Part shown: positions 54,827 to 64,000 of the stretch, piece by piece
Numbering within the stretch: position 1 is the stretch's first letter
Layout of the letters: every line of letters begins with the position of its first letter
Origin: Sitta carolinensis
Lineage: Eukaryota; Chordata; Aves; Passeriformes; Sittidae
DNA: 64,000 bases
Direction: 5' to 3'
Assembly: GCA_032173965.1 (NCBI GenBank)
Contig: CM063312.1
Coordinates: forward strand, 1,000,555 to 1,064,554
Program-made: the position numbers and the translations under genes
The notes under the pieces: generated by a model
What the model was told of the DNA's origin: nothing
Database searches by the model: none
Seen by the model: only the letters and a program-made list of their open reading frames with translations

Positions 54827-56388
54827 TCACTGTTTCTGCTGCAGCGCCTCCTTGCGCGCCGCGTCCTGCAGCAGCTGCGTGTCCACCTCGTCGGCCGGGA
54901 GCTGCACGTAGCGAACCACGGAGCCGCGGATGAAGCAGTTCTTGACCGAGAGCTGGGGGGGGGGGGGGGGGGAGACACAGCCCTGAGACCCCCCCAGAAC
55001 ACTGAGACACCCGTGAGACCCCCCAGAACACTGAGACACCTCTGAGACCCTTCCCAAAACACTGAGACCCCCTTTAGACCCCCCCAGAACAATGACACCC
55101 CCCCCGAGACGCTTTCCAAACCCCCGAGATCCCCCCCCAGAACACTGAGACACCCCTGAGACCCCCGAGACACCCCCCGAACACTGAGACCCCCCCCCCA
55201 AACCACTGAGACCCCTCTGAGTCCCTTCCCAAACCCCGAGAACCCCCCCCAGAACACTGAGACACCCCTGACACCCTTCCCCAAACACTGAGACCCCCCC
55301 TCCCAAACCCCTGAGCCCCCCGGCCCCAGCCCCACCATGTGCGGGTACTTCTCGGGGTCGGTGACGCTGATGTCGGTCAGTTTGATGTTCAGGTACTGGG
55401 GGGGCACGGGGGGGGGGGGGGTCAGAGGCCTCTGCAGAGCCCCCGAGCCCGCCCGAGCCCCCCCAGACTCACCTGATCCACCGAGTGCAGGGTCCCGCAG
55501 ATGCTGGGGAGAGACACGGGGGGGTTGGGGAGAGTTTGGGGGGTCCCGGGGGGCTAGGGGGAAATTAGGGGGGGGTCAGGGGGATTTTGGAGGGTCCCGG
55601 GGGGGCTGGGGAGGGGGATTCACTGGGGGGGTCTCTATGGGGTCTCTTTTGGGGTCCCGGGGGTCTCTGTTGGGGTCTATGGGGAGGAGTCTCTATTGGG
55701 GCCTCTGTTGGGGTCTCTGTGGGGGTCCCAGGGGGGTCCCGGGGATCTCTACTGGGGTCTCTATGGGGGCTCTGTGGGGGTCCCAGAGGGGTCCCGGGGG
55801 TCTCTATTGGGCTCTATGGGGAGGGGTCTCTATGGGGGTCTCGGGGGTCTCAATTTGTGTCTCTGTGGGGGTCCAGGGGGGTCTCTCTTGGGGTCGCAGA
55901 GGGGTCCCGGGGGGTCTCTCCGGGGCTGTTCGGCGCTCCCCAGCCCCCCCCCTCACCTCAGGTCGTTCTTCAGCTCCACCACCACGTCCTTCCCCACCAG
56001 GGACTTGAAGAAGGAGTAGAACAGCTGGGGGGCACGGGGGGGTCAGGGGGGCTTCGGGATGGTCAGGGGGGCTCAGGGGGACTCAGGGGGGCTTCTGGGG
56101 GCGTTCTGGGGTCCGGAGGGGTCGGGGGTGGTACGGAGGGATCGGAACGGGGGGTGGGACAGGACAAGAGAGCCGGGGATAACCCGACGACACGGGGGGG
56201 GCTCGAGGGGGACACGAGGGGGTCGCGGGGGGCTCAGGGGGTCCCGGAAACGGGCCAGGGGGGGTCGGAGCGGGTCGAGGGGACACGGGAGGGGCTCGGG
56301 GAGATCGAGCGCGGCGGGGGAGCCGCGGGGGGACCCCGAACCCTCCCGGAGTCCCCCAAAATCCCCGCCGGCCGCCCGCGCTCACCAT
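54827..56388 (-). CDS. LSM2: U6 snRNA-associated Sm-like protein LSm2
   Basis: LSm2 is a subunit of the LSm2-8 ring on U6 snRNA and of the cytoplasmic LSm1-7 decapping ring. The minus-strand exons are 56388-56386 (ATG alone, then GTGAGC), 56024-55957 (LFYSFFKSLVGKDVVVELKN), 55503-55473 (SICGTLHSVDQ), 55395-55336 (YLNIKLTDISVTDPEKYPHM) and 54952-54827 (KNCFIRGSVVRYVQLPADEV to KQ and TGA). The total is 95 codons, the human length, and I see no difference from the human protein as I remember it. Sm1 and Sm2 motifs are complete. Every junction is GT-AG and in phase without correction, in contrast to the other genes. In human it also lies in MHC class III. Confidence 0.99.
54995..55315 (-). repeat. 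ACACTGAGACCCCCC array in LSM2 intron
   Basis: Units of 25-60 bases (CCCCCCAGAACACTGAGACA, CTTCCCAAACCCC) are G-rich on the LSM2 sense strand, downstream of the donor at 55335. Confidence 0.88.
55510..55945 (-). repeat. GGGGTCTCTATGGGGGTCCC array in LSM2 intron
   Basis: Units of 15-60 bases are C-rich on the LSM2 sense strand, upstream of the acceptor at 55504. Confidence 0.85.
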
Positions 56389-56394
56389 CGCTGC

Positions 56395-56600
56395 CCGCCG
56401 GAGCGCGCCACGCAGGCCCCACCCCCTTCCGCCGGGGGCCCCGCCCACCGCCGCCAGCGAGGCCACGCCCTCCGCCCTCGGGCCACGCCCCCAGCCCACA
56501 GAGCGGTGCGCGCGCTCACCGAGGCCACGCCCACCGCGCCAGGCCCCGCCCACCGCGGGGGTGGCGGGAAATGAGTCACGCGGCCCCGGCGGGGTCACAG
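56395..56600 (-). promoter_or_regulatory. LSM2: LSM2 promoter region
   Basis: A CpG-rich, CCACGCCC-rich stretch lies immediately upstream of the LSM2 start, with an AP-1-type TGAGTCA at 56572-56578. No TATA box was seen. Confidence 0.5.
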
Positions 56601-56649
56601 GGACAGGGGGGACGGGGGGGGAGGGGACGGGGGACAGGGGGTTGCCGTG

Positions 56650-57240
56650 ACCCCGGTGACCCCCGGGATCCCTCAGTGATCCCCCTGTGACCCCCCCCCT
56701 AATGATCCCTCTGTGACCCTAGTGACCCCCTGGGATCCCCCAGTGACCCCCCCCCCCCCAGTGACGCCAGTGTCCCCAGTGACCCCCCTGGGATCCCCCC
56801 TCATCCCGCTGTCACCTTTCTGTGACCCCCCCCCCCCACTGAGACCCCCTGGGATCCCCCTGTCCCTGTGTCCCCCAGTGTCCCCACAGGCCCCCAGCCC
56901 CACATCTCCATGGCTCCCATGTCCCCAAATCCTCATGTCCCCAAGTCCACTGCCACCTCCCCAATGTCCCCAAGTCCCCCAGAGTGTTCCCCAGATCCCT
57001 CCACAATGTCTCCATGTCGCCAATGTCCCCGTGTCCCCAATGTCCCCCCAATGTCCCCAAGTCCCTCCCATGACCCCAATGTCCCTGTGTCCCCCCAGTG
57101 TTCCCCAGATCCCCCCACAATGTCTCCACGTCCCCAATGTCCCCGTGTTCCCCTCAAGTCCCCCCCATATCCCCAATGTCCCCCTGTCCCCCGCCATGTC
57201 CCCAATGTCCCCGTGTCCCCCACGTGTCCCCTGTCCCCGT
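56650..57240. repeat. TGACCCCCTGGGATCCCC and CCCCAATGTCCC arrays
   Basis: At 56650-56850, CCCAGTGACCCCC-like units occur. At 56860-57240, CCCCAATGTCCCCGTGTCCC units have a higher-order repeat of about 120 bases with CCCCAGATCCCTCCACAATG. It is intergenic. Confidence 0.88.
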
Positions 57241-57470
57241 GTCGGTCCCGTGTCCCCTCCCAGGCATCCCCACCCACACAGGGCCGGTGGGGACCGGGAG
57301 AACCGGCCCCGCTGCCGGTGCTGGCCCCGGCCCCGTCACCGACCTGTCACCGACCTGGCACCGACCTGGCACCTGCCCCTGTCACCGACCTGTCACCTGC
57401 CCCTGTCACCTGCCCTTGTCACCGACCTGTCACCGACCTGTCACCTGCCCTGTCCCCTCCCCGGCTGCGG

Positions 57471-57518
57471 GGATTTAAGGGCGGCCCCGGGGCCACCCCG
57501 GCACCGACGGAGCTGCTG
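57471..57518 (+). promoter_or_regulatory. TATA-like promoter and noncoding exon 1 of the 46-codon gene
   Basis: GGATTTAAGGGCGG (57471-57484) is followed by GCACCGACGGAGCTGCTG and the donor GTGAGTGG at 57519. No ATG lies in the exon. Confidence 0.6.
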
Positions 57519-59335
57519 GTGAGTGGGGATGGGACCGGGGGACAGGCAGGGGACAGGGGGACAGACAGGGGACGGGGGGACAGGCAGGGGACAGGGGGAC
57601 AGGCAGGGGACAGGGGGACATCGGGGACAGGGGACAGGCAGGGAACAGGGGGACAGGCAGGGGACAGGGGGACATTGGGGACAGGGGGACATCGGGGACA
57701 GGGGGACATTGGGGACAGGGGGACAGGCAGGGGACAGGGGACAGACAGGGGACAGGGGGACATCGGGGACAGGGGGACAGGCAGGGGACAGGGAGACAGG
57801 CAGGGGACAGGGGGACAGGCAGGGGACAGGGGGACATTGGGGACAGGGGGACAGGCAGGGGACGGGGGACAGGCAGGGGACAGGAGGACATTGGGGACAG
57901 GGGGACAGGCAGGGGACAGGGGGACATCGGGGACAGGGGGACATCGGGGACAGGAGGACAGGCAGGGGACAGGGGACAGGCAGGGGACAGGGGGACATCG
58001 GGGACAGGGGGACATCGGGGACAGGAGGACAGGCAGGGGACAGGAGGACAGGCAGGGACAGGGGGACATTGGGGACAGGGGGACAGGCAGGGGACAGGGG
58101 GACATTGGGGACAGGGGGACATTGGGGACAGGGGGACAGGCAGGGGACAGGAGGACATTGGGGACAGGGGGACAGGCAGGGGACAGGGGGACATCGGGGA
58201 CAGGGGGACATCGGGGACAGGAGGACAGGCAGGGGACAGGGGGACATTGGGGACAGGGGGACAGGCAGGGGACGGGGGACATCGGGGACAGGGGGACATT
58301 GGGGACAGGGGGACAGGCAGGGGACAGGGGACATCGGGGACAGGAGGACAGGCAGGGGACAGGGGGACATTGGGGACGGGGGACAGGCAGGGGACGGGGG
58401 ACATTGGGGACGGGGGACAGGCAGGGGACGGGGGACATTGGGGACAGGGGGACATCGGGGACAGGGGGACATTGGGGACAGGGGACAGGCAGGGGACAGG
58501 GGGACATCGGGGACAGGGGACATTGGGGACAGGGGGACAGGCAGGGGACAGGGGGACAGGCAGGGGACAGGGGGACATCAGAGGACATCGGGGACAGGAT
58601 GGGGACATTGGGGACAGGATGGGGATGGGGGGACATTGGGGATGAGATGGGGACAGGATGGGGACAAGGGGGACAGGGCCATCGGGTGGGGACAGGACAG
58701 GAACAGGGGTGGGGACACGGGGACAGGTCAGGGGCACTGGGATGGGGACATGAGTGGGGACAGGGACGCGGGGATGGCACAGGGATGGGGACAGGCTGGG
58801 GACATTGGGAACGCGGGGTGGGGACACAGGGACAGGGTGGGGACATGGGGACAGGATGTGGCGACAGGGCTGGGACATGAGGGATGTGGGGATGGGGACA
58901 CGGGGGCGGGATGGAACTGGGATGGAACAGGGGGACAGGATGGGGACAGGGATGGGACAGGATGGGGACAGGGGGACAGGATGGGGACAGGGGGACAGGA
59001 TGGGGACAGGGATGGGACAGGATGGGGACAGGGGGACAGGATGGGGACAGGGATGGGGACAGGATGGGGACAGGGATGGGACAGGATGGGGACAGGGGGA
59101 CAGGATGGGGACAGGGATGGGACAGGGATGGGACAGGGGGACAGGGATGGGGACACAGGGACAGGGATGGGGACAGGGGTGGGGACACTGGGGTAGGTGG
59201 GATGGGGACACGGGATAGAATGGGGACACGAGGACAGGATGGAGACAGGACAAAGGGATGGGACAGGGATGGGACACGGGACAGGATGGGGACACGGGGA
59301 CAGGCAGAGCGCGGGCACGGGGCACAGGGCGGGCT
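57519..59335 (+). repeat. GGGGACAGGCAGGGGACAGGG minisatellite intron
   Basis: It starts at the donor GTGAGTGGGG. Ten-base-phased units GGACAGGGGG, ACAGGCAGGG and ACATTGGGG change to GGATGGGGACAGGGATGGGA after 58590. All frames are open (up to 715 residues); not coding. Confidence 0.96.
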
Positions 59336-59396
59336 GGGGCCGTGTCCCCATCCCCCTGTCCCCGTCCCTGTCCCCACCTGTCCCCTGTCCCCAGCC

Positions 59397-59784
59397 ATGT
59401 GTGCCGGTGTCCAGTGCCTGATGAACCTCCTGCGCTGGGCCTGGGGGGTCCTCAAGGGCCTCCTGGGGGGACACGGAGGTGAGCGGGGGGGGCACCCAGG
59501 GATGGGGACCGTGACAGGGGGAGGGTCCCGGGGGGCTCGAACACCAGGAGGTTTCCAAGAGGGCACCTGGGGGCGGGAGGGTTATGGGGGGGGTCCCATG
59601 GTGGGGGGACACCCCCGGGGGGGGGGCGGGGGGCACGCACGGAGGGGCCTTGGGGACACGGGGAGGGGTCAAGGGCGGGGCTGAGGTCAAAGGTCACCGG
59701 TGACCCCCTCCTCTATCCCCCCCAGGGACCCACCCGCCCCCCGCGGCCGAGAGGACGACGGTGGTCCCTGGCAAGGAGGACTGA
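59397..59784 (+). CDS. 46-residue amphipathic micropeptide gene, unrecognised
   Basis: Exon 2 (59395-59478, after CCCCAG) starts two bases before ATG and encodes MCAGVQCLMNLLRWAWGVLK, then GLLGGHG. Exon 3 (59726-59784) continues in phase with HPPPAAERTTVVPGKED and TGA; AATAAA is at 59896. The gene model needs no correction and has a TATA-like promoter 1.9 kb upstream. Residues 7-23 are a hydrophobic/Trp-rich, probably amphipathic helix, and Cys2 and Cys7 could be lipidated. No cleavable signal peptide is obvious. It is smaller than any MHC-region protein I recognise (not SFTA2, LST1 or SMIM40). It could be a membrane-associated micropeptide or host-defence-like peptide; function unknown. Confidence 0.6.
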
Positions 59785-59895
59785 GACCCCCCCCTCCGGC
59801 ACCCCAAAACCTCCTGAGGACCCCAAAACCTCCTGAGGACCCCAAAACCTCCTCGGGACTCCCCAGGACCCCAAAACCTCCTCGTCCCCCCCCTC

Positions 59896-59901
59896 AATAA
59901 A
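59896..59901 (+). terminator. Poly(A) signal AATAAA
   Basis: CCCTCAATAAACGCCC lies 112 bases after the stop of the 46-codon gene, preceded by four CCTCCTGAGGACCCCAAAA-like repeats (59808-59885). Confidence 0.8.
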
Positions 59902-59999
59902 CGCCCTTGAGCCGCGCCCGGTTTCGAGAGATTCGTGGGCTATTTTGGGGCTTCCCCGGGGCAGGGGTGGGTGTTTGCAAGGGGTCCGGGATGGAACGA

Positions 60000-60365
60000 G
60001 TTAAAAACGGAACAAAAATTTAATTAGGAAATTAAATAGGAAAATTAAAATTGGATTGAAACGATGCAGAGAACGAAATTTAAAAAGCAGACGAAAAAAA
60101 TTAAATTAAAGTAAAAAAAAAAACAAAACATATATATATAGACCGGAATAAAGGTAAATAAAAATTAAAGAAAGATAAAAAGTAAATTAAAACGCAGCAA
60201 AAAAAACACATTGAAAATAAGCAAAAGCCAAGCACAGAACTCAATTTAAAGATGAAAGGAAAAAAAAATCGAATTACAAATTATAGAAAAACGTTAGATC
60301 AAGCCCAAAAATCAAGCAGAAGGTGCAAATACTTAAAATTTCCCTGGGGTTGAACTTTATATTTA

Positions 60366-60406
<41 letters not shown>

Positions 60407-60410
60407 AAAT
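60000..60410. other. A-rich tract and T homopolymer
   Basis: At 60000-60340, AATTAAATTAAAG-like A-rich sequence. At 60369-60401, a run of about 33 T. There is no flanking duplication or element body that would support a retroposon, and no gene was seen. Confidence 0.6.
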
Positions 60411-60579
60411 TGTCCCGACACTAAATCGCGACAACTCCCGTGTCGCGCTGGCGGAATTCCCGGCTGGACGCTTTGGGGGATTTGGGATGGTTTCGGGGCC
60501 GGGATAATTCCCCAAATCCCGAATTTGGGGACGGAAACAGGTCCCTGCTGCCCCCACCGAGACCCGGGGCTTTCCCGGC

Positions 60580-60960
60580 CATCCCAGGAATTTCTCCCGC
60601 CGGACTTTTCCTTCTCCCCATCCCAAGGAATTTCCCCCAGTCCCGATTTTCCCCCAGTCCCGATTTATTCTCCCGAATCCCGGTGGGACATTCCCGGGAT
60701 TTTCGGGACATTCCCGGGGGGATCCCGGAGCTTCCCCCTTCCCCAAACCCGAAGGAATTATTTAAAAATCCCCATTTTTCCCAAACCCGAGGGAATGAAA
60801 TTAAACCCCCCCACACTTTTCTCGAACCCGAAGGAATTAATTAAAATCCTCCACTTTTCCCAAACCTCAGGGAATTAACTAACCCCCACACACACCCTTT
60901 CCCGAATTCCCCAGGTAATTAATTAAAAATCCCCACTTTCACCCCACCCCGGGGACGAAT
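60580..60960. repeat. CCCCATTTTTCCCAAACCCGAAGGAATTA array
   Basis: Four or five units of about 55 bases end in GGAATTAATTAAAATCC, preceded by TTCCCCCAGTCCCGATT repeats. Confidence 0.8.
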
Positions 60961-61014
60961 TGGGCGGCAGTCGGGGAAATCTCCCGGGCTGTGGTTCTTT
61001 TTTTGGGGATTTTT

Positions 61015-61110
61015 CCTCCGGCGGCGCCGCCCCGCTCGATGGCCCATCGCGATCGCTGATGGCCCATCGCGACAGGCCCCGCGGCCACCGCCGCGCCCGG
61101 CCGGGGCTCG
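61015..61110. promoter_or_regulatory. CpG-rich segment with GATGGCCCATCGCGA direct repeat
   Basis: The 15-base word occurs at 61038-61052 and 61058-61072, 20 bases apart, inside a short CpG island. Regulatory function is only suggested. Confidence 0.3.
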
Positions 61111-61144
61111 GCACCCGCCGGGGGGAGGGGGCGAGGCGCTGCTC

Positions 61145-61455
61145 CGCCATCCCCCCCTCTTCAACCAAACCCCCCCTTCTTCAACCCAAACCCCCCCTTC
61201 TTCAACCAAATCCCCCCTTCTTCAACCCAAATCCCCCCTTCCTCAACCCAAATCCCCCCTTTTCAACCCAAATCCCCCCCTTTTTCAACCAAATCCCCCC
61301 TTTTTCAACCCAAATCTCCCTTTTTCAACCCAAATTCCCCCTTCCTCAACCCAAATCCCCCCTTCCTCAACCCAAATCCCCCCTTTTTCAACCCAAATCC
61401 CCCTTTTTCAACCCAAATCCCCCCTTTTTCAGCCCGAATTCCCCCCCTTTTTTTT
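61145..61455. repeat. 20-bp array TTCAACCCAAATCCCCCCTT
   Basis: About 15 units of 18-21 bases. Not coding. Confidence 0.93.
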
Positions 61456-61769
61456 TAGAGAACTTTTTAACCCTTTCTGCCCCTCCCGGCACCCGAATTC
61501 CCGGGGTTTGTCCCAAATCCCCTCGCGGGCCTGGGGGGCTCCTCCATCCCCCGTGGGTCCGCGACACTGCTACGATATCCCCACGAGTGTCCCCCGACAT
61601 TCCCACGATATCCCCCCGATATTCCTCTGACATTCCCACGATACCCCCCCCCCCCCCGATATTCCCCCATTTCCCCCGATAGCCCACGACATTCCCACCT
61701 CCCTCCACCATTCCCACCTGGATCCACAACGCCCCCCACCCCCGGCCCCCCTCCCTCGGGGGGTCCCAG

Positions 61770-61913
61770 CGCGGCCGTGACGTCTCGATGACGTCACTGC
61801 CCCCCCGGGGCCGCCCCTCCCCCGGCGCCCGCAGCTCCCGGAGCCGCTCCCGGAGTTCGGGATCCCCCCCCGAGACCCCCGGAGCCCCCAAAATCCGCCC
61901 CGCGCCCCCCGGC
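61770..61913 (+). promoter_or_regulatory. Promoter of the C2H2 gene with paired CREs
   Basis: TGACGTCT at 61778-61785 and TGACGTCA at 61789-61796 lie about 120 bases before the ATG, in a GC-rich segment without a TATA box. Confidence 0.55.
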
Positions 61914-64000
61914 ATGGCCGAGCCGCAGGTAGGGGGGAGGGAGGGGGGGCACGGGGGGGGGCTCCGCATCCCTGGGGATGAATTTTAGATTTTAAATAAT
62001 TTTTTCCATTTATTTATTTAGTGTCCGTTTGGTTTTTTGGGGTTTTTTTTTTTGGTTTTTTAATTTTTTGGTCTCTTAATTCGGGTTTTAAAAGTCTGCT
62101 TTAAGAGCTTCAGTTCTCGGTTGTTTTATTTTATTCCGTTGCATTTCGTTTGAACTTGTTTTATTTTACTTTGCTTTATTTTATCTTGCTTCGGTTTAGT
62201 TCATCTTATTTTTGTTTTGCTTTACATTAATTTTATTTCACTTCAGATTAGTTTACCTTGTTTTACTTTATTTAATTTTATCTTTATCTCTTTTTATTTT
62301 ATTTCACTTCAAAATAGTTTGTCTTTTCTTACTTTATTTAATTTCATCTTTACCTCTTTTTATTTAATTTAATTTTGTTTCATCTCGTTTAATTTAATTT
62401 AACTTTTTTTTATTTTCTACTGTTTTCGTTCATTTAATTCCATCGGGTTTTTCCATTTTATTTCGGTTGGGTTTTTTTTTTTAATTTCATTTCGTGCCGA
62501 GCGTTGAATTTCCCATTTTTATCTCCCGCCATTTATTTCCCCCTCCGCTCTTTATTTTCTTCTTTTTTATTCTTTTTTTACATTTCGGCTTTGGATGCTT
62601 TTGGGTTGTGTTCTTGGCTTTTTTTTTTTTTTTTCCCCTTTAAATTTCGGATCTTTAGCGCCTTTTTCCGCAGTTCCGCCCCGCCCAGGTGCCCGAGGTG
62701 CTGCTGGAGGTCACGGTCACCACCGAGCCGCCGCCAGGTTCCGACCCCCAAACACCCCCCCCCGAGCCTCTCCCCGTTCCCCAAATCCCCCCCAAAATCA
62801 CAACATCCCCCGGGGTTCTCCCCCACAATCCCAAAAAAAATCCCCCCCAAATCCCCGCGCCCAAAATTCCCCCCAAAATTCCCCCCAACATCCCCGGGGT
62901 TCCCCCCAAACCCTCCCCCAAATCCCCCTAGATTCCTCGGGGTTCCCCCCACAATCCCCCCCCCCCCCCAAATCTCCCCAACATCCCCCGGGGTTCCTCT
63001 ACAATTCCCCCCCCCCTAAATTCCCCGGGGTTCTCCCCCCAAATCCCCCCACCCCAGGGGCTCTCCCCTGTCCCAGGGGGTCCCTCCCCCCCCCCGGGGG
63101 GGTTCCACTGACGCCCCCTCCCCCCAGGAGCCCCCGACTGGTCCCCCCGGGCGGGGTTTGGGGGGTCCCGGCCAGGACGAGGAGGAAGAGGAGGAAGAGG
63201 AGGAGGAGTGGGCGCGGCCCCTGCTGCGGCTCTGGGGGACCTGGGGGGGCTCCGGCGACTCAGGTGAGGGGGGCACTGGGGGGGCACTGGGGGGCACTGG
63301 GGAGACTGGGAGGGGGACAGGACATGGGAACCGGGGTGACTGCGGGTCGGGGGTGAAGGCAACCCCTTTTTTGGGGTGATTCCGTCCTTTTTGGGGCACC
63401 TCAGCTCCTTTTTGGGGTGATTCAGTCCTTTTTGGGGACACTTCCACCCCTTTCCGGGGGTTCCAGCCCCTTTCGGAGGCACTTGAAGCCCTTTTGGGGG
63501 TGATTCTGCTCCTCCTCTGGGGCACCCCAATCCCCTTCTGAAGACCCCCGCCCCAAACCCTTTTTCGTGCCGACCTGACGCCTTTCCAGGGCGCGCTCCG
63601 CCCGACCCCCGTCCCCAGCGCCCCTAGACGCAAACATCCTTTCCCTCTCATTTCCCCCATCCCCTTTCTCCTCCCATTTTTTCCCCTTTCCCCTCCATTT
63701 TCCCCCATTTTCTCCCCCGTTTCCCCCCTCCTCTCCCCCACGCCCCGCAGATGACGGCGGCCCGAGCGCCGCCGAGGCCGAGAGCTCCCGCGACGGCTTC
63801 GAGGAAGCCGAGGAGCCCCGGGGGCCGCCCCGGGGGGACCCCCCGGACCCGGCCCGCCCCACCTGCGAGCTCTGCGGCAAAAGCTTCATCTCGGACTCGT
63901 CTCTGAGCCGCCACCTGCGCGCCCACCCGGGCGGGGCCCCCTTCAGCTGCTTCCGCTGCCGCAGCGCCTTCCCGTGCGGGGCCGCGCTGCGGGAGCACCT
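61914..64000 (+). CDS. C2H2 zinc-finger protein, 5' part (cut by window end)
   Basis: Exon 1 (61914-61928) encodes MAEPQ and ends at the donor GTAGGG. Exon 2 (62674-62737) gives FRPAQVPEVLLEVTVTTEPP. Exon 3 (63128-63263) includes a Glu run and WARPLLRLWG. Exon 4 (63752 to the window end) begins DDGGPSAAEAESS and holds a canonical finger CELCGKSFISDSSLSRHLRA-H and the start of a second, CFRCRSAFPCGAALREHL. Exon 3 needs a one-base slip in a G/C run to join in frame. It is presumably a nuclear DNA-binding protein. I cannot place it in a named family; further fingers are expected to the right. Confidence 0.75.
61980..62640 (+). repeat. TTTTATTTTATTTCACTT-rich intron 1
   Basis: A T-rich, low-complexity stretch of loosely repeated TTTATTTTA, TTTCATTT and TTTACTTT words. 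It is the only strongly AT-rich intron among these genes. Confidence 0.8.
62740..63125 (+). repeat. CCCCCCAAAATTCCCCCCAA array
   Basis: C/A-rich 15-45 base units with CATCCCCGGGGTTCCCCCCA lie upstream of the acceptor of exon 3 (sense strand C-rich). Confidence 0.88.

Noticed and set aside
57419..59566. Open frames up to 715 codons on both strands (GDRGTGRGQG / CPPVPCLSP)
   Set aside because: The minisatellite composition lacks stops. The region is an intron between a noncoding exon and the 46-codon gene.
60369..60410. T homopolymer as the tail of a minus-strand retroposon
   Set aside because: No element body, target-site duplication or family similarity could be seen on either side.

Overview
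The window looks like part of a bird MHC-homologous microchromosome, or a similarly compact sauropsid one. The evidence is vertebrate GT-AG exon/intron structure, extreme GC content, very short intergenic distances, introns made almost wholly of minisatellites, no recognisable bacterial features, and genes whose human orthologues all lie in the MHC class I and class III blocks of 6p21.3. The species was not determined.

Layout. DDR1 (+, intracellular half and kinase domain, 190-5801) runs tail-to-tail with PPP1R18/phostensin (-, start codon 13812, 5' noncoding exon near 16021). Next come a two-exon secreted Gly/Ser/Tyr-rich gene resembling corneodesmosin (+, 19234-21974), a small two-exon gene with a 40-codon basic Pro-rich ORF (+, 24648-24770), ZBTB12 (+, 28598-29811) and the N-terminal half of EHMT2/G9a (+, 32396-49199). 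A 100-base N gap (50650-50749) follows. Beyond it are two URB1-like exons (-), a degenerate interstitial telomere tract, about 1.8 kb of a 42-bp satellite, a CpG island, a complete LSM2 (-, 95 codons in five exons), an unrecognised 46-codon three-exon gene (+) and the 5' part of a C2H2 zinc-finger gene (+) cut by the window end.

These genes are not an operon. They share a neighbourhood, and the link is conserved MHC synteny. DDR1 is a collagen-receptor kinase, PPP1R18 a protein phosphatase 1 targeting subunit, ZBTB12 a transcription factor, EHMT2 an H3K9 methyltransferase and LSM2 an RNA-processing ring subunit.

Most of the DNA is tandem repeat, and three patterns stand out. (1) Minisatellites repeatedly contain copies of exon edges with their splice sites. 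In the EHMT2 intron 46748-48977 a donor-side exon edge is present in five copies and is followed by seven copies of the next exon's acceptor side. (2) Intron arrays usually begin directly at splice donors and are G-rich on the sense strand there, while acceptor-side arrays are C-rich. (3) Some arrays repeat a regulatory word: 19 RFX-type X-boxes at 8027-8898, and about 50 AATAAA signals at 24.9-26.0 kb facing an opposed AATAAA array at 26.0-26.75 kb.

Several conserved exons carry single-base frame breaks, mostly in G/C runs. Residual consensus error is the simplest explanation, because LSM2 and exact splice sites are intact.
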